NCBI GenBank assembly: GCA_947643415.1
Contig: CANRWA010000036.1
Span: 1-38,821 of the forward strand
Direction: 5' to 3'
Source: an uncultured Clostridia bacterium
GTDB lineage: Bacteria; Bacillota; Clostridia; Lachnospirales; Lachnospiraceae
Length of the DNA stretch: 38,821 bases
The position numbers and the translations under genes were made by a program. Positions 1-7,039 of the stretch are shown piece by piece (position 1 is the first letter of the stretch; the number at the start of each line of letters is the position of its first letter). Under the pieces are notes generated by a model. It was given only the letters and a program-made list of their open reading frames with translations. It did not search any database and was not told the DNA's origin.

Positions 1-16
1 AGTTGCCGTATAAAAG

Positions 17-307
17 TTATTTATTTTCGGAAATCCTCTCCAGCAAAAATTTAAGATATCGTTCATCGGTGTCTAGTCCAGTTGCTCTGCGAAAAAGATT
101 TACCGAACGCTCATCCGAAATCTTTTTGATATGAATAAATGGACAATTTTGTATTTTCCTAATTTCTGTCTGAAATCTTGAATTGGAAGTCAACTCGGTA
201 TAAACTGCTTCTGGTATCTGGATTTTTCCAAAGGTTTTTTCTAATAAGTCTAAATGACCAATTTTCATGAGAGTAATCAAAGGCGTAGTATCAGATACAA
301 CAATCAA
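17..307 (-). pseudogene. Truncated PIN-domain toxin, DUF3368-like
   Basis: The 96-residue product begins MIVVSDTTPLI, the start typical of DUF3368 PIN-domain proteins, with the first acidic catalytic residue at D6. PIN toxins of this class are metal-dependent RNases paired with UPF0175 antitoxins. The start is a TTG that overlaps the TGA of the upstream UPF0175 remnant (TTGA), so the pair was translationally coupled. Family members are usually about 150 residues. This one stops soon after the GLDT segment, where a GLD-x-GE-type motif and further acidic residues are expected, so the active site is probably incomplete. The cause could be a frameshift or a recombination junction near the window edge. 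The PIN assignment is fairly secure; loss of function is inferred. Confidence 0.7.
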
Positions 308-420
308 ATTGCATCTCCTTTTAATGAATGAAACGTTTCCAGGTCTTTATCAAGTTCATTCATAGTCAAATCAAAATATGGAAACCCCAAATTGGCATAC
401 AAATCAATTATATCAATTTT
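304..420 (-). pseudogene. UPF0175 antitoxin remnant (C-terminal part, copy A)
   Basis: Read on the minus strand, this gives the C-terminal 37 or so residues of a UPF0175 antitoxin (IDLYANLGFPYFDLTMNEL...HSLKGDAI). It is nearly identical to the end of the intact gene at 1917-2189. The N-terminal part with the DNA-binding region is gone; the homology breaks at about 420, inside the 3' end of the acetyltransferase gene. It is the first of three copies of this tail in the window. Its TGA overlaps the TTG of the PIN gene, the usual antitoxin-toxin order. Confidence 0.75.
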
Positions 421-911
421 ATATTTTTGGATCTAATCATTTTATAATTAAAATTAGTTTCTCCAGATTCCTCAAAACCTAATCTTTTGTATAATGCCCC
501 AGCAGGATTTTGTTTAAAATATTGTATTTCTATATCAGTGTCGTTATACTTTTCTAATATACCTTTTAATAACTTAGTTCCAATACCTTTGCCTTGATAT
601 TCGGGAACAATACATATATTTCCTACTTCGTAATTGCCGTTTTCTAATACTTCTCCATTATAAAAACCTATATCCTTATTATCATATAGTATTATGTAAG
701 CATTTTCTCCTACTTGATTTATAAAACTCTCAAAATATTTTTGTTGGTCATTTTCTACCCAATCTCCCCAACATTCTTCTACATATTTTTTATATGCATT
801 CTTTTTAACTTGGTAAACAAATCTATAATCATTATTAGTATATTTTCTTAATGTTATATGCTCAATCATTGGTTCATAGATGGCTGAATTGTTTGTTACT
901 AATTCCTTCAT
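408..911 (-). CDS. GNAT family N-acetyltransferase
   Basis: This 167-residue protein has the GNAT fold signature. The acetyl-CoA binding motif A reads VPEYQGKGIGTKLL around residues 108-121, and a later NPAGALYKRLGFEESG segment is typical of motif B. It would transfer an acetyl group from acetyl-CoA to an amine; the substrate cannot be read from sequence. The ATG at 911 has a GGAG about eight bases upstream. The last codons run into the UPF0175 remnant, so the natural C-terminus may have been replaced by a few residues at a recombination junction. Base composition is strongly AT-rich, like the rest of the island. It lies between toxin-antitoxin genes, but nothing shows that it is a toxin. Confidence 0.85.
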   Translation of the reverse strand: MKELVTNNSAIYEPMIEHITLRKYTNNDYRFVYQVKKNAYKKYVEECWGDWVENDQQKYFESFINQVGENAYIILYDNKDIGFYNGEVLENGNYEVGNICIVPEYQGKGIGTKLLKGILEKYNDTDIEIQYFKQNPAGALYKRLGFEESGETNFNYKMIRSKNIKLI

Positions 912-1001
912 TGTTTATCTCCACATTGAAATTTTTTGTGCTGTTCTAAAATAATATTTTTTCCGCATTCAGTTAAAAAAGCAATTCGTAATGCGATCAC
1001 T

Positions 1002-1628
1002 TTAATACATATTCAAATCTTTTTGCTGCATATCATCAACTTCGGTTAAGGCTTTAATGTCTTCTAAGTGCCAATCCGTATTCTCGTGATAGAAACACTG
1101 TTCCTTGCGTTTTTTAAATATTCGATGAGGCTTTCCTTCTTCTGTGGTGTATGAGTTATCATATATATGGCATATATCACACAAAGGAAGGATCTTATGG
1201 ATATTGTCCAAAGATTTATCATATCGGCTTATTATTTTATCGACGGGAACGTCGTGTCCACCACTTTCCACACGCAATTTTACTCGTGTGACGTTAATGA
1301 GGGGATCTACAGTAATGATATAGTAACAACGAATAAAATACCCGGTTTTCTTACATTTTTCGATGAAATCTACATTGTAGTGAGAAGACAGGACTGTTTC
1401 AAAACAAAAATTATTACGATTTTTTAACTGCTCATCTTTTTGTTTTAGTGAAATTTCCAAAGCTTCTATATCAGAACAATGTAAAAATTTTTTAATTTCA
1501 TCTTGGTTGATATAAGTTGTAAAGGATGGGCGCAACACATCAGTAATCGTGCTTTTTCCGGAACCATTAGGACCAGCAAAGATAATTAATTCAGGTTTTT
1601 TTTCGTTCGCTATATCTTTTCCGTTCAA
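1002..1628 (-). CDS. Zeta-toxin-like P-loop kinase
   Basis: The 208-residue protein carries a Walker A motif GPNGSGKST at residues 19-27, then an INQDEIKK segment and FCFETVLSS, the substrate-pocket motifs of the zeta-toxin/AAA_33 family. Characterised zeta toxins phosphorylate UDP-N-acetylglucosamine and block wall synthesis; whether this one does is unknown. The likely start is a TTG at 1628 that overlaps the end of the 69-aa gene by 38 bases, pointing to translational coupling and a toxin-antitoxin pair. The partner is not a recognisable epsilon antitoxin. The ORF appears complete and ends at 1002. The downstream acetyltransferase is on the same strand but separated by about 90 bases. Confidence 0.8.
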   Translation of the reverse strand: MNGKDIANEKKPELIIFAGPNGSGKSTITDVLRPSFTTYINQDEIKKFLHCSDIEALEISLKQKDEQLKNRNNFCFETVLSSHYNVDFIEKCKKTGYFIRCYYIITVDPLINVTRVKLRVESGGHDVPVDKIISRYDKSLDNIHKILPLCDICHIYDNSYTTEEGKPHRIFKKRKEQCFYHENTDWHLEDIKALTEVDDMQQKDLNMY

Positions 1629-1800
1629 CTTTTCCCATTACCTCCCTTTTTCCATCGTTGTGAAGGGCATATACTTCGCCAGAGTCTTTGTCATATACAG
1701 CTATTGGTTTATTCATAACCTTTCTTTTTTCAATATCTAATTGGATTGCTTTAGAAATTCTGCGGTTTGTTTCACGGTCTTCCATTTGAGCTTGTGTCAT
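1591..1800 (-). CDS. Small putative antitoxin partner of zeta-like kinase
   Basis: This encodes 69 residues: a charged helix (MTQAQMEDRETNRRISKAI), then PIAVYDKDSGEVYALHNDGKRE and a very basic tail. Its 3' end overlaps the start of the zeta-like kinase. Small proteins of this kind commonly precede zeta-toxin-like ATPases in Firmicutes, so an antitoxin role is inferred from position and size only. The ATG at 1800 has a GAGGTGAT ribosome site about eight bases upstream. That site sits at the edge of a 200-bp repeat also found upstream of the HEPN gene, which suggests this operon was joined to a pre-existing leader. Confidence 0.6.
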   Translation of the reverse strand: MTQAQMEDRETNRRISKAIQLDIEKRKVMNKPIAVYDKDSGEVYALHNDGKREVMGKVERKRYSERKKT

Positions 1801-1812
1801 TGCATATCACCT

Positions 1813-2020
1813 CGCTTGCGTTATACATTGTTGAGCAGGTTTTTATTTTCATTGAGCTAAATCCCTTCAATCTCTCTTCAGATTTTTTGATTCATGATGT
1901 CTCACAATACATATCCTCATATGACAGTTTCGTTTAATGAATGGAAAGTTCCTAGGTCTTTATCGAGTTCATTCATAGTCAAATCAAAATATGGAAATCT
2001 CAAATTGGCATACAAATCAA
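1813..2020. repeat. Dispersed ~205-bp repeat, copy B (UPF0175 tail plus leader)
   Basis: By eye this is about 85% identical to 5456-5659 in the same orientation. It contains, on the minus strand, the last third of UPF0175, a roughly 60-base spacer and a start-like segment encoding MKIKTCSTMYNAS. In this copy that reading frame is abandoned and the small antitoxin gene begins just beyond it. In the other copy the same segment is the N-terminus of the HEPN protein. The repeat looks like a junction at which different cassettes have been joined. Confidence 0.75.
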
Positions 2021-2189
2021 TTAAATCAAGTTTGGATATACCAAGAATTTCAGCAGCGCGCCCATGTGAAATCGTTCTATTTAAAATATAAGGGTATAAA
2101 AGAATCGCATTTTGATGAAGTTTATTATTGTTATTTATATATGGTTTCATATCTTCTGGTATTTCTAATTGAACCGTTACCATATTCAT
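1917..2189 (-). CDS. UPF0175 family antitoxin
   Basis: The 90-residue protein has a central RTISHGRAAEILGISKLDLIDLY segment, the helix-turn-helix-like core of UPF0175, followed by the family ending LRFPYFDLTMNELDKDL. UPF0175 proteins are antitoxins that usually precede a DUF3368 PIN toxin and repress their own promoter. Here the expected toxin gene is missing downstream; the space holds a spacer and the zeta-like pair. It is therefore an orphan antitoxin or has been re-paired. The ATG at 2189 has a GGAGGTG eight bases upstream, and a consensus -10 box lies just beyond. It is the only full-length copy among three tails. Confidence 0.85.
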   Translation of the reverse strand: MNMVTVQLEIPEDMKPYINNNNKLHQNAILLYPYILNRTISHGRAAEILGISKLDLIDLYANLRFPYFDLTMNELDKDLGTFHSLNETVI

Positions 2190-2474
2190 GCTAAGTCACC
2201 TCCAAAATGTTATTTTATCTTTACTATATTATATCCCGAAAGAGGGAAAAAGTCTATCAATCTTTCCTAGTTGTGATATTTCCCTAAAGTTGGTTATTCG
2301 GCAAATAAGGTTCGGACTTCCCTTTGCCCGAACCTTACATTTAGTGTTTTATATGTTTGTGTTTTGCCAGCTTTGCTCTTTGAATTTTTGCTAGAACCTT
2401 TTTTTGCAAGAGTCCTCCCAGCTGCGCCTACCCACCAAGATGTACAGCCATGTGATTATCCTGCTATCTTTTAA
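2190..2474. other. Intergenic region with a 10-bp inverted repeat
   Basis: No credible gene is seen between the UPF0175 start and the zinc-finger promoter. Apart from the UPF0175 promoter, the clearest structure is a perfect hairpin TAAGGTTCGG / CCGAACCTTA (2306-2315 and 2328-2337, 12-base loop). It has no T-run immediately after it on either strand, so it may be a remnant of a mobile-element end or a weak terminator. Confidence 0.4.
2228..2256 (-). promoter_or_regulatory. Predicted sigma-A promoter of UPF0175 operon
   Basis: On the minus strand a perfect TATAAT -10 (2228-2233) lies 17 bases from a weak TAGACT -35 (2251-2256), about 40 bases upstream of the UPF0175 start. The promoter at 4557-4585 has the same pair of hexamers and spacing, and similar flanking bases. 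UPF0175 antitoxins are likely to autoregulate here, but no operator is evident. Confidence 0.55.
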
Positions 2475-2503
2475 TTGAAATTCTTTCTTTATCATTATAT
2501 AAT
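2475..2503 (+). promoter_or_regulatory. Promoter of zinc-finger gene copy 1
   Basis: TTGAAA (2475-2480), a 17-base spacer and TATAAT (2498-2503) make a near-consensus sigma-A promoter. Both hexamers and the spacing are preserved in the second copy at 7040-7068 although the spacer bases differ, which supports a functional element inherited with the duplicated gene. Confidence 0.7.
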
Positions 2504-2568
2504 TACAATCATATATATTACAAACAAAGTAAAAATATTTACTCGAAATATGGAGGGGGGAATGATCA

Positions 2569-3251
2569 GTGTATTGCTATAAAAAGTATTGTCGGGGAAT
2601 TTTAAAAGAAATTTACAACTTTTGTTTCAACCATATGGATGGTGTGAACCATATCCCCAATTTTTAGGACAGCCGAGTGATAAACCATTAGCAATGTTTG
2701 CAGAACTTTATCATGAGACAATAGGTGGAAAAATAAATTTAGATGGGGTAAAAAATTTAGAATTTATAATATTAAGAGAATTAGGTATTGATGTTGGAAT
2801 AAGAATTTTCAGTCTTAAGGGAAAAGGGAATAAATATGAGGATATAGTACTTCCTGATAAGTTTAAAAAATGTCAAGATGGTAATTTTGTCTCTCTCATT
2901 TATATATTGAATGAAACAAGGGAAACAGGAATTTTTGATTATTTGGAATGTGATTTTGAAGAATTTAAATCATCAATTAATCTAAAAAATACAAATGATG
3001 ATATTTTTCAAACAGTTCGCTATTTGGGGAGAATTCTAATATGTGATATAGTTAATGACTATATTACATCAACAAGTTTATCCATTAATGAAAATGGAGA
3101 TTTTGTTATGGAAATAGGGGATAAGTTTCTAATGAATATAATTTTTGATGAGCTGGCAGTTCTTTGTCAGTTTTATGAAACTCGTAAATGCAAATTCAGA
3201 AAATATCAAATACGAGAGGGGCGAAGATCAAAAAGAGAGAGGTCATGTTAG
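2569..3251 (+). pseudogene. CGNR-like zinc-finger protein, copy 1 (zinc finger deleted)
   Basis: Conserved ends with copy 2 (7133-7820) define the gene. The original start would be the GTG at 2569 behind a GGAGGGGGG site, but one A is missing from the A-run near 2585, so only a frame opening at TTG 2589 (220 residues) remains. The C-terminal half (SLSINENGDFVMEIGDKF...CQFYETRKCKFRK) matches copy 2. However, a 78-bp in-frame deletion between short AAAAT repeats has removed 26 residues containing the CHKYF...YCCKDC zinc-binding cluster. The middle (about residues 10-145) is unrelated to copy 2. The layout, a variable N-terminal domain before a cysteine cluster, resembles the CGNR/ABATE and DUF6076-type families; function is unknown. 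Probably non-functional. Confidence 0.6.
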
Positions 3252-3338
3252 AAAATCTCCCCAATCTGTTAGAAGAAAAATCCTCAGATTTCATTTCCCA
3301 GCCACAAGATGTTGAAGAAACCTGATATACAAAAAAAT

Positions 3339-3377
3339 AAAACCGTTGGTGGCAATTTTGCTAAAACCAACGGTTTT
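3339..3377. terminator. Intrinsic terminator, copy 1
   Basis: Stem AAAACCGTTGGT / ACCAACGGTTTT with a GGC...GCTAAA loop, directly after zinc-finger copy 1. An A-rich stretch precedes it on the plus strand, giving a T-run on the minus strand, so it can act in both directions. It is duplicated at 7741-7779, where it lies between the zinc-finger gene and tRNA-Arg. Confidence 0.7.
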
Positions 3378-3380
3378 CAA

Positions 3381-3422
3381 TACTCCCGGCGGGAATCAAA
3401 CCCACAACTGCCCCTTAGGAGG
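3381..3422 (-). pseudogene. tRNA-Arg(CCT) 3'-half remnant, likely att site
   Basis: These 42 bases match 7783-7824 at all but about four positions and cover the 3' acceptor strand, the T-arm and the anticodon loop of the tRNA-Arg(CCT) gene. The T-loop is mutated (TTTGATT instead of TTCGATT). Homology stops right at the anticodon loop (CTTAGGAGG on the plus strand), and the next bases cannot complete the anticodon stem. A partial tRNA 3' end as a direct repeat is the standard trace of site-specific integration, so this is read as the distal att site of an island spanning about 3423-7824. Confidence 0.7.
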
Positions 3423-3575
3423 ACAGCGGTAGAAATTTTCTGTAGTGCTGACGGTTGTTGTAAAATGTCTGTAAATAGCCGGATTTCCGTGGGTTGTGGA
3501 CGATACTTGTAGAGTCGGGTCTTATGCAGGTGGATCAATATATGCTGTCTTTCTCGGGGTTTTGTTAGAAAGGTG

Positions 3576-3785
3576 TTAGAAGCCGAACATTTTGCGGATT
3601 TCTTCATCGGAAGGCTCCGGTTCATCTTTTTCATATTTTTCTGCAGTGTAATCACCATTTCCTCCATGATCAAATTGTTCAAGAAAGCGTAACATACCGG
3701 TTACACCAAGAGATTCCTTTAAAGCATTTAAACCATTTTTTTGTATTTCTGCATTTGTTGTAGCATCACGTTTTGTAGTAATCAT
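3576..3785 (-). CDS. Small conserved hypothetical protein, last gene of three-gene operon
   Basis: Sixty-nine residues with the pattern NGLNALKESLGVTGMLRFLEQF, then GNGDYTAEKY and an acidic tail ending EEIRKMFGF. The arrangement (short helical repeat, MLRFLEQF, G-GDYT, acidic tail) recalls a widespread small-protein family often found in toxin-antitoxin-like pairs in cyanobacteria and Firmicutes; I cannot give it a name with certainty. The ATG at 3785 has AAGGA about twelve bases upstream, a loose spacing. It follows the 60-aa and GNAT-like genes on the same strand, with only about 30 bases to the gene before it, so the three are probably co-transcribed. Confidence 0.6.
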   Translation of the reverse strand: MITTKRDATTNAEIQKNGLNALKESLGVTGMLRFLEQFDHGGNGDYTAEKYEKDEPEPSDEEIRKMFGF

Positions 3786-3817
3786 TGATCAGTCGCATCC
3801 TTGAATAATTTGATTTT

Positions 3818-3997
3818 CTATTTTTTTACAAAAGAAGCCTTTTCATCTTCTGTTAAATCGATTACTTTAACACCCTTTTTTTTCGCGTATTTAATAAGAC
3901 CACGTAAATCTAATTTAATATCCGGGCATTGACTGAGTAAGATAGGACCTTGCATAGAGCTTAAACTATCTTTATATTTTTTCATCTGTCCATTCAT
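3818..3997 (-). CDS. Small hypothetical protein overlapping GNAT-like gene
   Basis: From the ATG at 3997 it encodes 59 residues: MNGQMKKYKDSL, a proline- and glycine-containing middle, then LDLRGLIKYAKKKGVKVIDL and a charged end. The start is preferred over the ATG at 4003 because the GGAGG at about 4009 is then nine bases upstream. The gene begins inside the last codons of the GNAT-like gene, the overlap usual for translationally coupled toxin-antitoxin pairs. No domain is recognised. The second half (helix, KKGVKVIDL strand, acidic helix) resembles short antitoxin folds only in a general way. Confidence 0.55.
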   Translation of the reverse strand: MNGQMKKYKDSLSSMQGPILLSQCPDIKLDLRGLIKYAKKKGVKVIDLTEDEKASFVKK

Positions 3998-4517
3998 AAT
4001 CATACACCTCCATAATTTCTAATGCATTTGTTTCGTCTATGGCAAATTGATAAGGATGAAGTATGCCAATAGATTCAGCGTTAAACACAGTTATATAATG
4101 TTTTAATAATTCCTGATTTGCTGCAAATCCATATAAATAGCCATCAAAACCATTGTCAACAGACTTTTTTGCTGCAATTGCAAAAAGATGTCCCCCTACA
4201 CCCAAATATTTTATATTATCATTAAGTAATTTATTATTATCGGGACTGGTACACATCCAGGTAATATATAATGCTTTCATATCATAGTTAGGCGCAACAG
4301 CTACTAATCCCTGAATATCAACTGATCCTTCCACAACGAGTGCAAATATTTCATTTTCATTTGCAAGTTCAGCCCAATTTGTATACCAGCCATTTCGGGC
4401 ATTATATTTTTTCAAAAATGATTTTCTTTTAATTTGTATCACTTCGGTTTGAACTAATTCACCAGTTCGGGAATCCTTTAAACATGGTGTAAATTCGTCA
4501 ATCATAACATTAATCAT
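3972..4517 (-). CDS. GNAT-fold protein, possible toxin of a small operon
   Basis: The 181-residue protein starts at ATG 4517 (MINVMIDEFTPCLKD), six bases after a GAGGT. An upstream extension in the same frame overlaps the promoter and is unlikely. It contains LVAVAPNYDMKALYITWM, then KYLGVGGHLFAIAAKKSVDNG, which looks like a GNAT acetyl-CoA loop, and DGYLYGFAANQELLKHYITVF near the end. Proteins of this type are conserved in Firmicutes and are usually annotated as hypothetical or N-acetyltransferase. Its 3' end overlaps a 59-aa gene and a 69-aa gene follows, an arrangement seen for GNAT toxins with small antitoxins. Toxin activity is an inference from layout. Confidence 0.7.
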   Translation of the reverse strand: MINVMIDEFTPCLKDSRTGELVQTEVIQIKRKSFLKKYNARNGWYTNWAELANENEIFALVVEGSVDIQGLVAVAPNYDMKALYITWMCTSPDNNKLLNDNIKYLGVGGHLFAIAAKKSVDNGFDGYLYGFAANQELLKHYITVFNAESIGILHPYQFAIDETNALEIMEVYDYEWTDEKI

Positions 4518-4556
4518 ATCAATACCTCGTTTATATTGCTTAAATTCTTTTATTTT

Positions 4557-4585
4557 ATTATACAATTATTAAAAGGAAAAGTCTA
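4557..4585 (-). promoter_or_regulatory. Predicted promoter of the GNAT-like operon
   Basis: A minus-strand TATAAT (4557-4562) is separated by 17 bases from TAGACT (4580-4585), about 40 bases upstream of the MINV start. It uses the same hexamers as the UPF0175 promoter at 2228-2256 and shares a similar run of bases beyond the -35, suggesting common ancestry of the two upstream regions. Confidence 0.55.
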
Positions 4586-4597
4586 AGTCTTTCTTTC

Positions 4598-5494
4598 CTA
4601 TGTATTTGGAAACAAATGTTGAAGTCCATCCACTTTTAATTTTAATTGTTGAATTAGGACACTTTTTATCTTATTAGTGTCTTTAAAATCCATAATAAAT
4701 TTTCTTAGTAAGTTACGAAGAAAATGAAGCTTATTGTCGGAGTCCTGAATTGATTTACCTTCATGAACATAATTACTACGTTCAAAATAACATAATTTTA
4801 TTTTTTGATATATATGAAATATCTCTTCATCGGAATCACCGAAATATACAGCACTTCGTTTAGCTAACTTTTCTTTTTTGCACTTTTCTTTTTTCAGAAA
4901 GATCATTTCAAATGCAGTAATCAATATTATAAGAGCTTTTTCATCATCCAATATAAATGATGAGTCAAAAAAATCATATACCCGATATACCCAGTTATTG
5001 ATAAAGGGATAGGGGGTGGTGAAATAATTTTGGATTAATTCAAGTTGGTTGTTATTTATAGAAAAAGGTACATTTATTTTTTTAATTGCACGGTCTATAT
5101 GTGGAATGGTTCCCACGGTTCTTCTATTTTCAAGAGATGTTAATATGTATCTGAATTCTGAAAAATGGAGAGTGCAGTCGCATACTAGGCGAATTAAGCG
5201 AATCTGGCGGTCTAGTTGTGTGAGTAATTCAAATATAAATTGCTGTTCACAACCTAACTCTGAAATTTCCTGTTCAGATATGTTGAATTGAGATTCTATA
5301 GTTATTATGGTTAAATCTTCATCTAAACAAGCTTCTTGATATTTTCTTCGTAATCCCATAGGAGTTTCGTCAAAAAACGTAAGCAGAGTTTGTTCCCCTA
5401 AAAATCGCTTATTAAACTTATAATTATCCTGCAGATTTATTTTAAGCAGGTCTACGCTTGCATTATACATTATTGAGCAGGTTTTTACTTCCAT
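4598..5494 (-). CDS. HEPN-domain protein, ApeA-like (candidate abortive-infection RNase)
   Basis: From ATG 5494 the product has 298 residues; AAAGGA lies eight bases upstream, so the TTG extension at 5512 is rejected. The C-terminal third (about 185-265) has the form of an Apea-like HEPN domain: KALIILITAFEMIFL, a basic helix, FGDSDEEIFHIYQKIKLCY and RSNYVHEGKS. The last contains the HEPN ribonuclease motif R-x4-H at R239 and H244. The N-terminal 180 residues match nothing I recognise and could be a sensor domain. ApeA-type proteins are known anti-phage factors acting by abortive infection, with HEPN-dependent RNA cleavage. The first 13 residues and the leader lie in a repeat also found at 1813-2020, so the gene was probably joined to a borrowed 5' end. 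It sits among toxin-antitoxin cassettes. Confidence 0.72.
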   Translation of the reverse strand: MEVKTCSIMYNASVDLLKINLQDNYKFNKRFLGEQTLLTFFDETPMGLRRKYQEACLDEDLTIITIESQFNISEQEISELGCEQQFIFELLTQLDRQIRLIRLVCDCTLHFSEFRYILTSLENRRTVGTIPHIDRAIKKINVPFSINNNQLELIQNYFTTPYPFINNWVYRVYDFFDSSFILDDEKALIILITAFEMIFLKKEKCKKEKLAKRSAVYFGDSDEEIFHIYQKIKLCYFERSNYVHEGKSIQDSDNKLHFLRNLLRKFIMDFKDTNKIKSVLIQQLKLKVDGLQHLFPNT

Positions 5495-5659
5495 TGTGCT
5501 AAATCCTTTCAATCTCTTTTTAGATTATTTGGTTCATGATGTCTCAAAAGCATACCCTCATATGGCAGTTCCTTTTAATGAATGGAAAGTCTCTAGGTCT
5601 TTATCAAGTTCATTCATAGTCAGATCAAAATACTGAAACCCCAAACTGGCATACAAATA
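5456..5659. repeat. Dispersed ~205-bp repeat, copy C
   Basis: Same orientation as 1813-2020 and about 85% alike by eye. It contains the start of the HEPN gene (13 codons), its leader and a truncated UPF0175 tail. Homology to copy B ends at 5456 inside the HEPN reading frame, so the N-terminus of that protein is derived from the repeat. Confidence 0.75.
5558..5658 (-). pseudogene. UPF0175 antitoxin remnant (copy C)
   Basis: The minus strand reads LYASLGFQYFDLTMNEL...FHSLKGTAI and a TGA stop, the C-terminal third of UPF0175. Everything upstream of about 5658 is unrelated AT-rich sequence, so promoter and DNA-binding part are lost. No PIN toxin follows; the HEPN gene does. Confidence 0.75.
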
Positions 5660-5886
5660 TAAAAAGTTTGTAATTTTTCAGTAGCGATACAATACTGGTC
5701 ATCTTATATTCGTCAAATTTGCTTAAAAGGATGGTATGTTTCCTACCGTAATGCTATCATAACATTTAGCACTTTTTTCATACGTAGTTTCATTATTTTC
5801 ATTGTATCAGAACAACATACATTTTACAATTGCTTTCTCTTATTATTTCACCGTTCCTTTAGGCTTGGCTGCACGATTCGTGAAAG
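5660..5886. other. Gene-free AT-rich stretch
   Basis: Between the UPF0175 remnant and the 13-bp hairpin I see no reading frame with a ribosome site and no recognisable RNA. It may be decayed sequence left by a cassette exchange; it could also hold the promoter for the HEPN gene, but no convincing -35/-10 pair was found. Confidence 0.3.
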
Positions 5887-5925
5887 TAACTACACAATAC
5901 ACCGAATTTGTATATTGTGTAGTTA
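5887..5925 (-). terminator. 13-bp perfect inverted repeat downstream of recT-linked gene
   Basis: TAACTACACAATA (5887-5899) pairs perfectly with 5913-5925 around a 13-base loop. It lies just past the stop of the 103-aa gene on the minus strand, where a terminator is expected. The tail is only moderately T-rich (TTACTTTCACG on the minus strand), so it may instead be an operator or a mobile-element end. Confidence 0.45.
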
Positions 5926-5930
5926 TTTGC

Positions 5931-6242
5931 TTATATTTGTATCCAGACCTCAAGCAACTCTTCCAGTTCTTTCCAGGTGAGAAATCCTAAATTCTCATAT
6001 GTGAGGTAAATTTTCCACATCTTAGAGATAATCTTTTCCTTATGTATGAGAAAATCGCAGACACATTCAGGTATCTGGCCATTTTCAGAAAAGAAAATCA
6101 TGGCGCAATCATAAAAATGGATTTTGTCACACATATTTAATATGGTCCGTTTGTCACAGAGAAGTGTTTGGTTTGTAAAATCTTCCCATTCTTTAAGGAT
6201 TTTCTGTTTGAGTCTATCATTTTTACTGTCAGGTTGTTTCAA
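5931..6242 (-). CDS. Hypothetical protein linked to recT
   Basis: This encodes 103 residues with a mostly helical pattern: LKQKILKEWEDFTNQTLLCDKRTILNMCDKIHFYD, an acidic middle, then MWKIYLTYENLGFLTWKELEELLE. Small proteins of this pattern (helical, with an IHFY segment and a C-terminal W-x-Y...TW repeat) are found on Firmicute mobile elements and somewhat resemble DUF3848; no activity is known to me. The likely start is a TTG at 6242 that overlaps the stop region of recT, implying translation coupled to recT in one operon. The reading frame is intact, unlike recT. Confidence 0.55.
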   Translation of the reverse strand: MKQPDSKNDRLKQKILKEWEDFTNQTLLCDKRTILNMCDKIHFYDCAMIFFSENGQIPECVCDFLIHKEKIISKMWKIYLTYENLGFLTWKELEELLEVWIQI

Positions 6243-7025
6243 TTACTTCACCTTCCTCCATATCTATGATATCCTCTGACTCCATCTCTGACATATCTGG
6301 TGCGAATTCTGTTTTGATGGTACAATCATTACTCAAGGCTCTCTGAAAATCTGATTTTAATGGTGCATATTTCAACACTTTTTTGATTACGGTTTTCTTT
6401 GCCATTTCTTCATAGTTGGTATTCCATGGTGAATAGGCAGAGGATATCCCTTTACTGTACTTTAATGCAAAACTGTCGATATCTGGCCCTGCTCATTACT
6501 TCAAATCCATATCCTCCATTATCCAGCCTGAACAGGGCATAAAAAGCAACTGCCTCCCCGCGGTCGGACAGTGCCGGAACATGTACCAGATCACTGTTTA
6601 GTCCAAGGGAGTAATGGAACTTATCGTTTTCATAGACAGCCTGTGCCTGTACGGTCTGTACCATTCCATTCCGGTATACAAGGTCCAGAAGTCCTTTATA
6701 ACCGATCTGGAACTGGCACTCCAGAACCCCCTTGTTTTTGTAAGGGATCAGGTATGCCTGACCCAGTGTGTATTTGGTTCCAACCCTAACTGGGCAGCAC
6801 TCATTAAAGCTCCCAGAAACGACATCTGGGTGCACTCTGCCAGTTTGGGAGTGTTGTTGAGTGCATTTAGTGCCATTCTGGTGAACCGTTCAGGCGTGAT
6901 GACACTTGGCAAAGCCCTGGCAATTTCTGGTTCCAGGGCTTTGATCATGTCTGCAATCGACATACTTTTACGTAGTTTTATTTGTTCTGTGTTTCCGGCT
7001 TTTTTAGCCAACTCGTTTTTTACAT
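6229..7025 (-). pseudogene. recT: RecT-type single-strand annealing protein, frameshifted
   Basis: Three frames together give a full RecT protein: an N-terminal KKAGNTEQIKLRKSMSIADMIKAL and LGALMSAAQLGLEPN; then LGQAYLIPYKNKGVLECQFQIGYKGLLDLVYR; then KYSKGISSAYSPWNTNYEEMAKKTVIKKVLKYAPLK and an acidic tail. These are hallmark motifs of the RecT/Bet family, which anneals single-stranded DNA and is carried by phages and ICEs. One base is missing near 6790 (after LEPNT), one extra A lies near 6490 (within MSRADIDSF), and one base is missing just after the presumed ATG at 7025. Either the gene is dead or the read has errors; the protein sequence itself is well preserved, which favours recent or artefactual shifts. 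Confidence 0.8.
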
Positions 7026-7039
7026 TTCCTTTCTTTTAA

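Noticed and set aside
3377-3682. 101-codon minus-strand frame as a possible integrase end next to the att site
   Set aside because: I looked for a tyrosine-recombinase C-terminus (HxxR...Y) in all frames and found none; the frame runs across the tRNA remnant and terminator.
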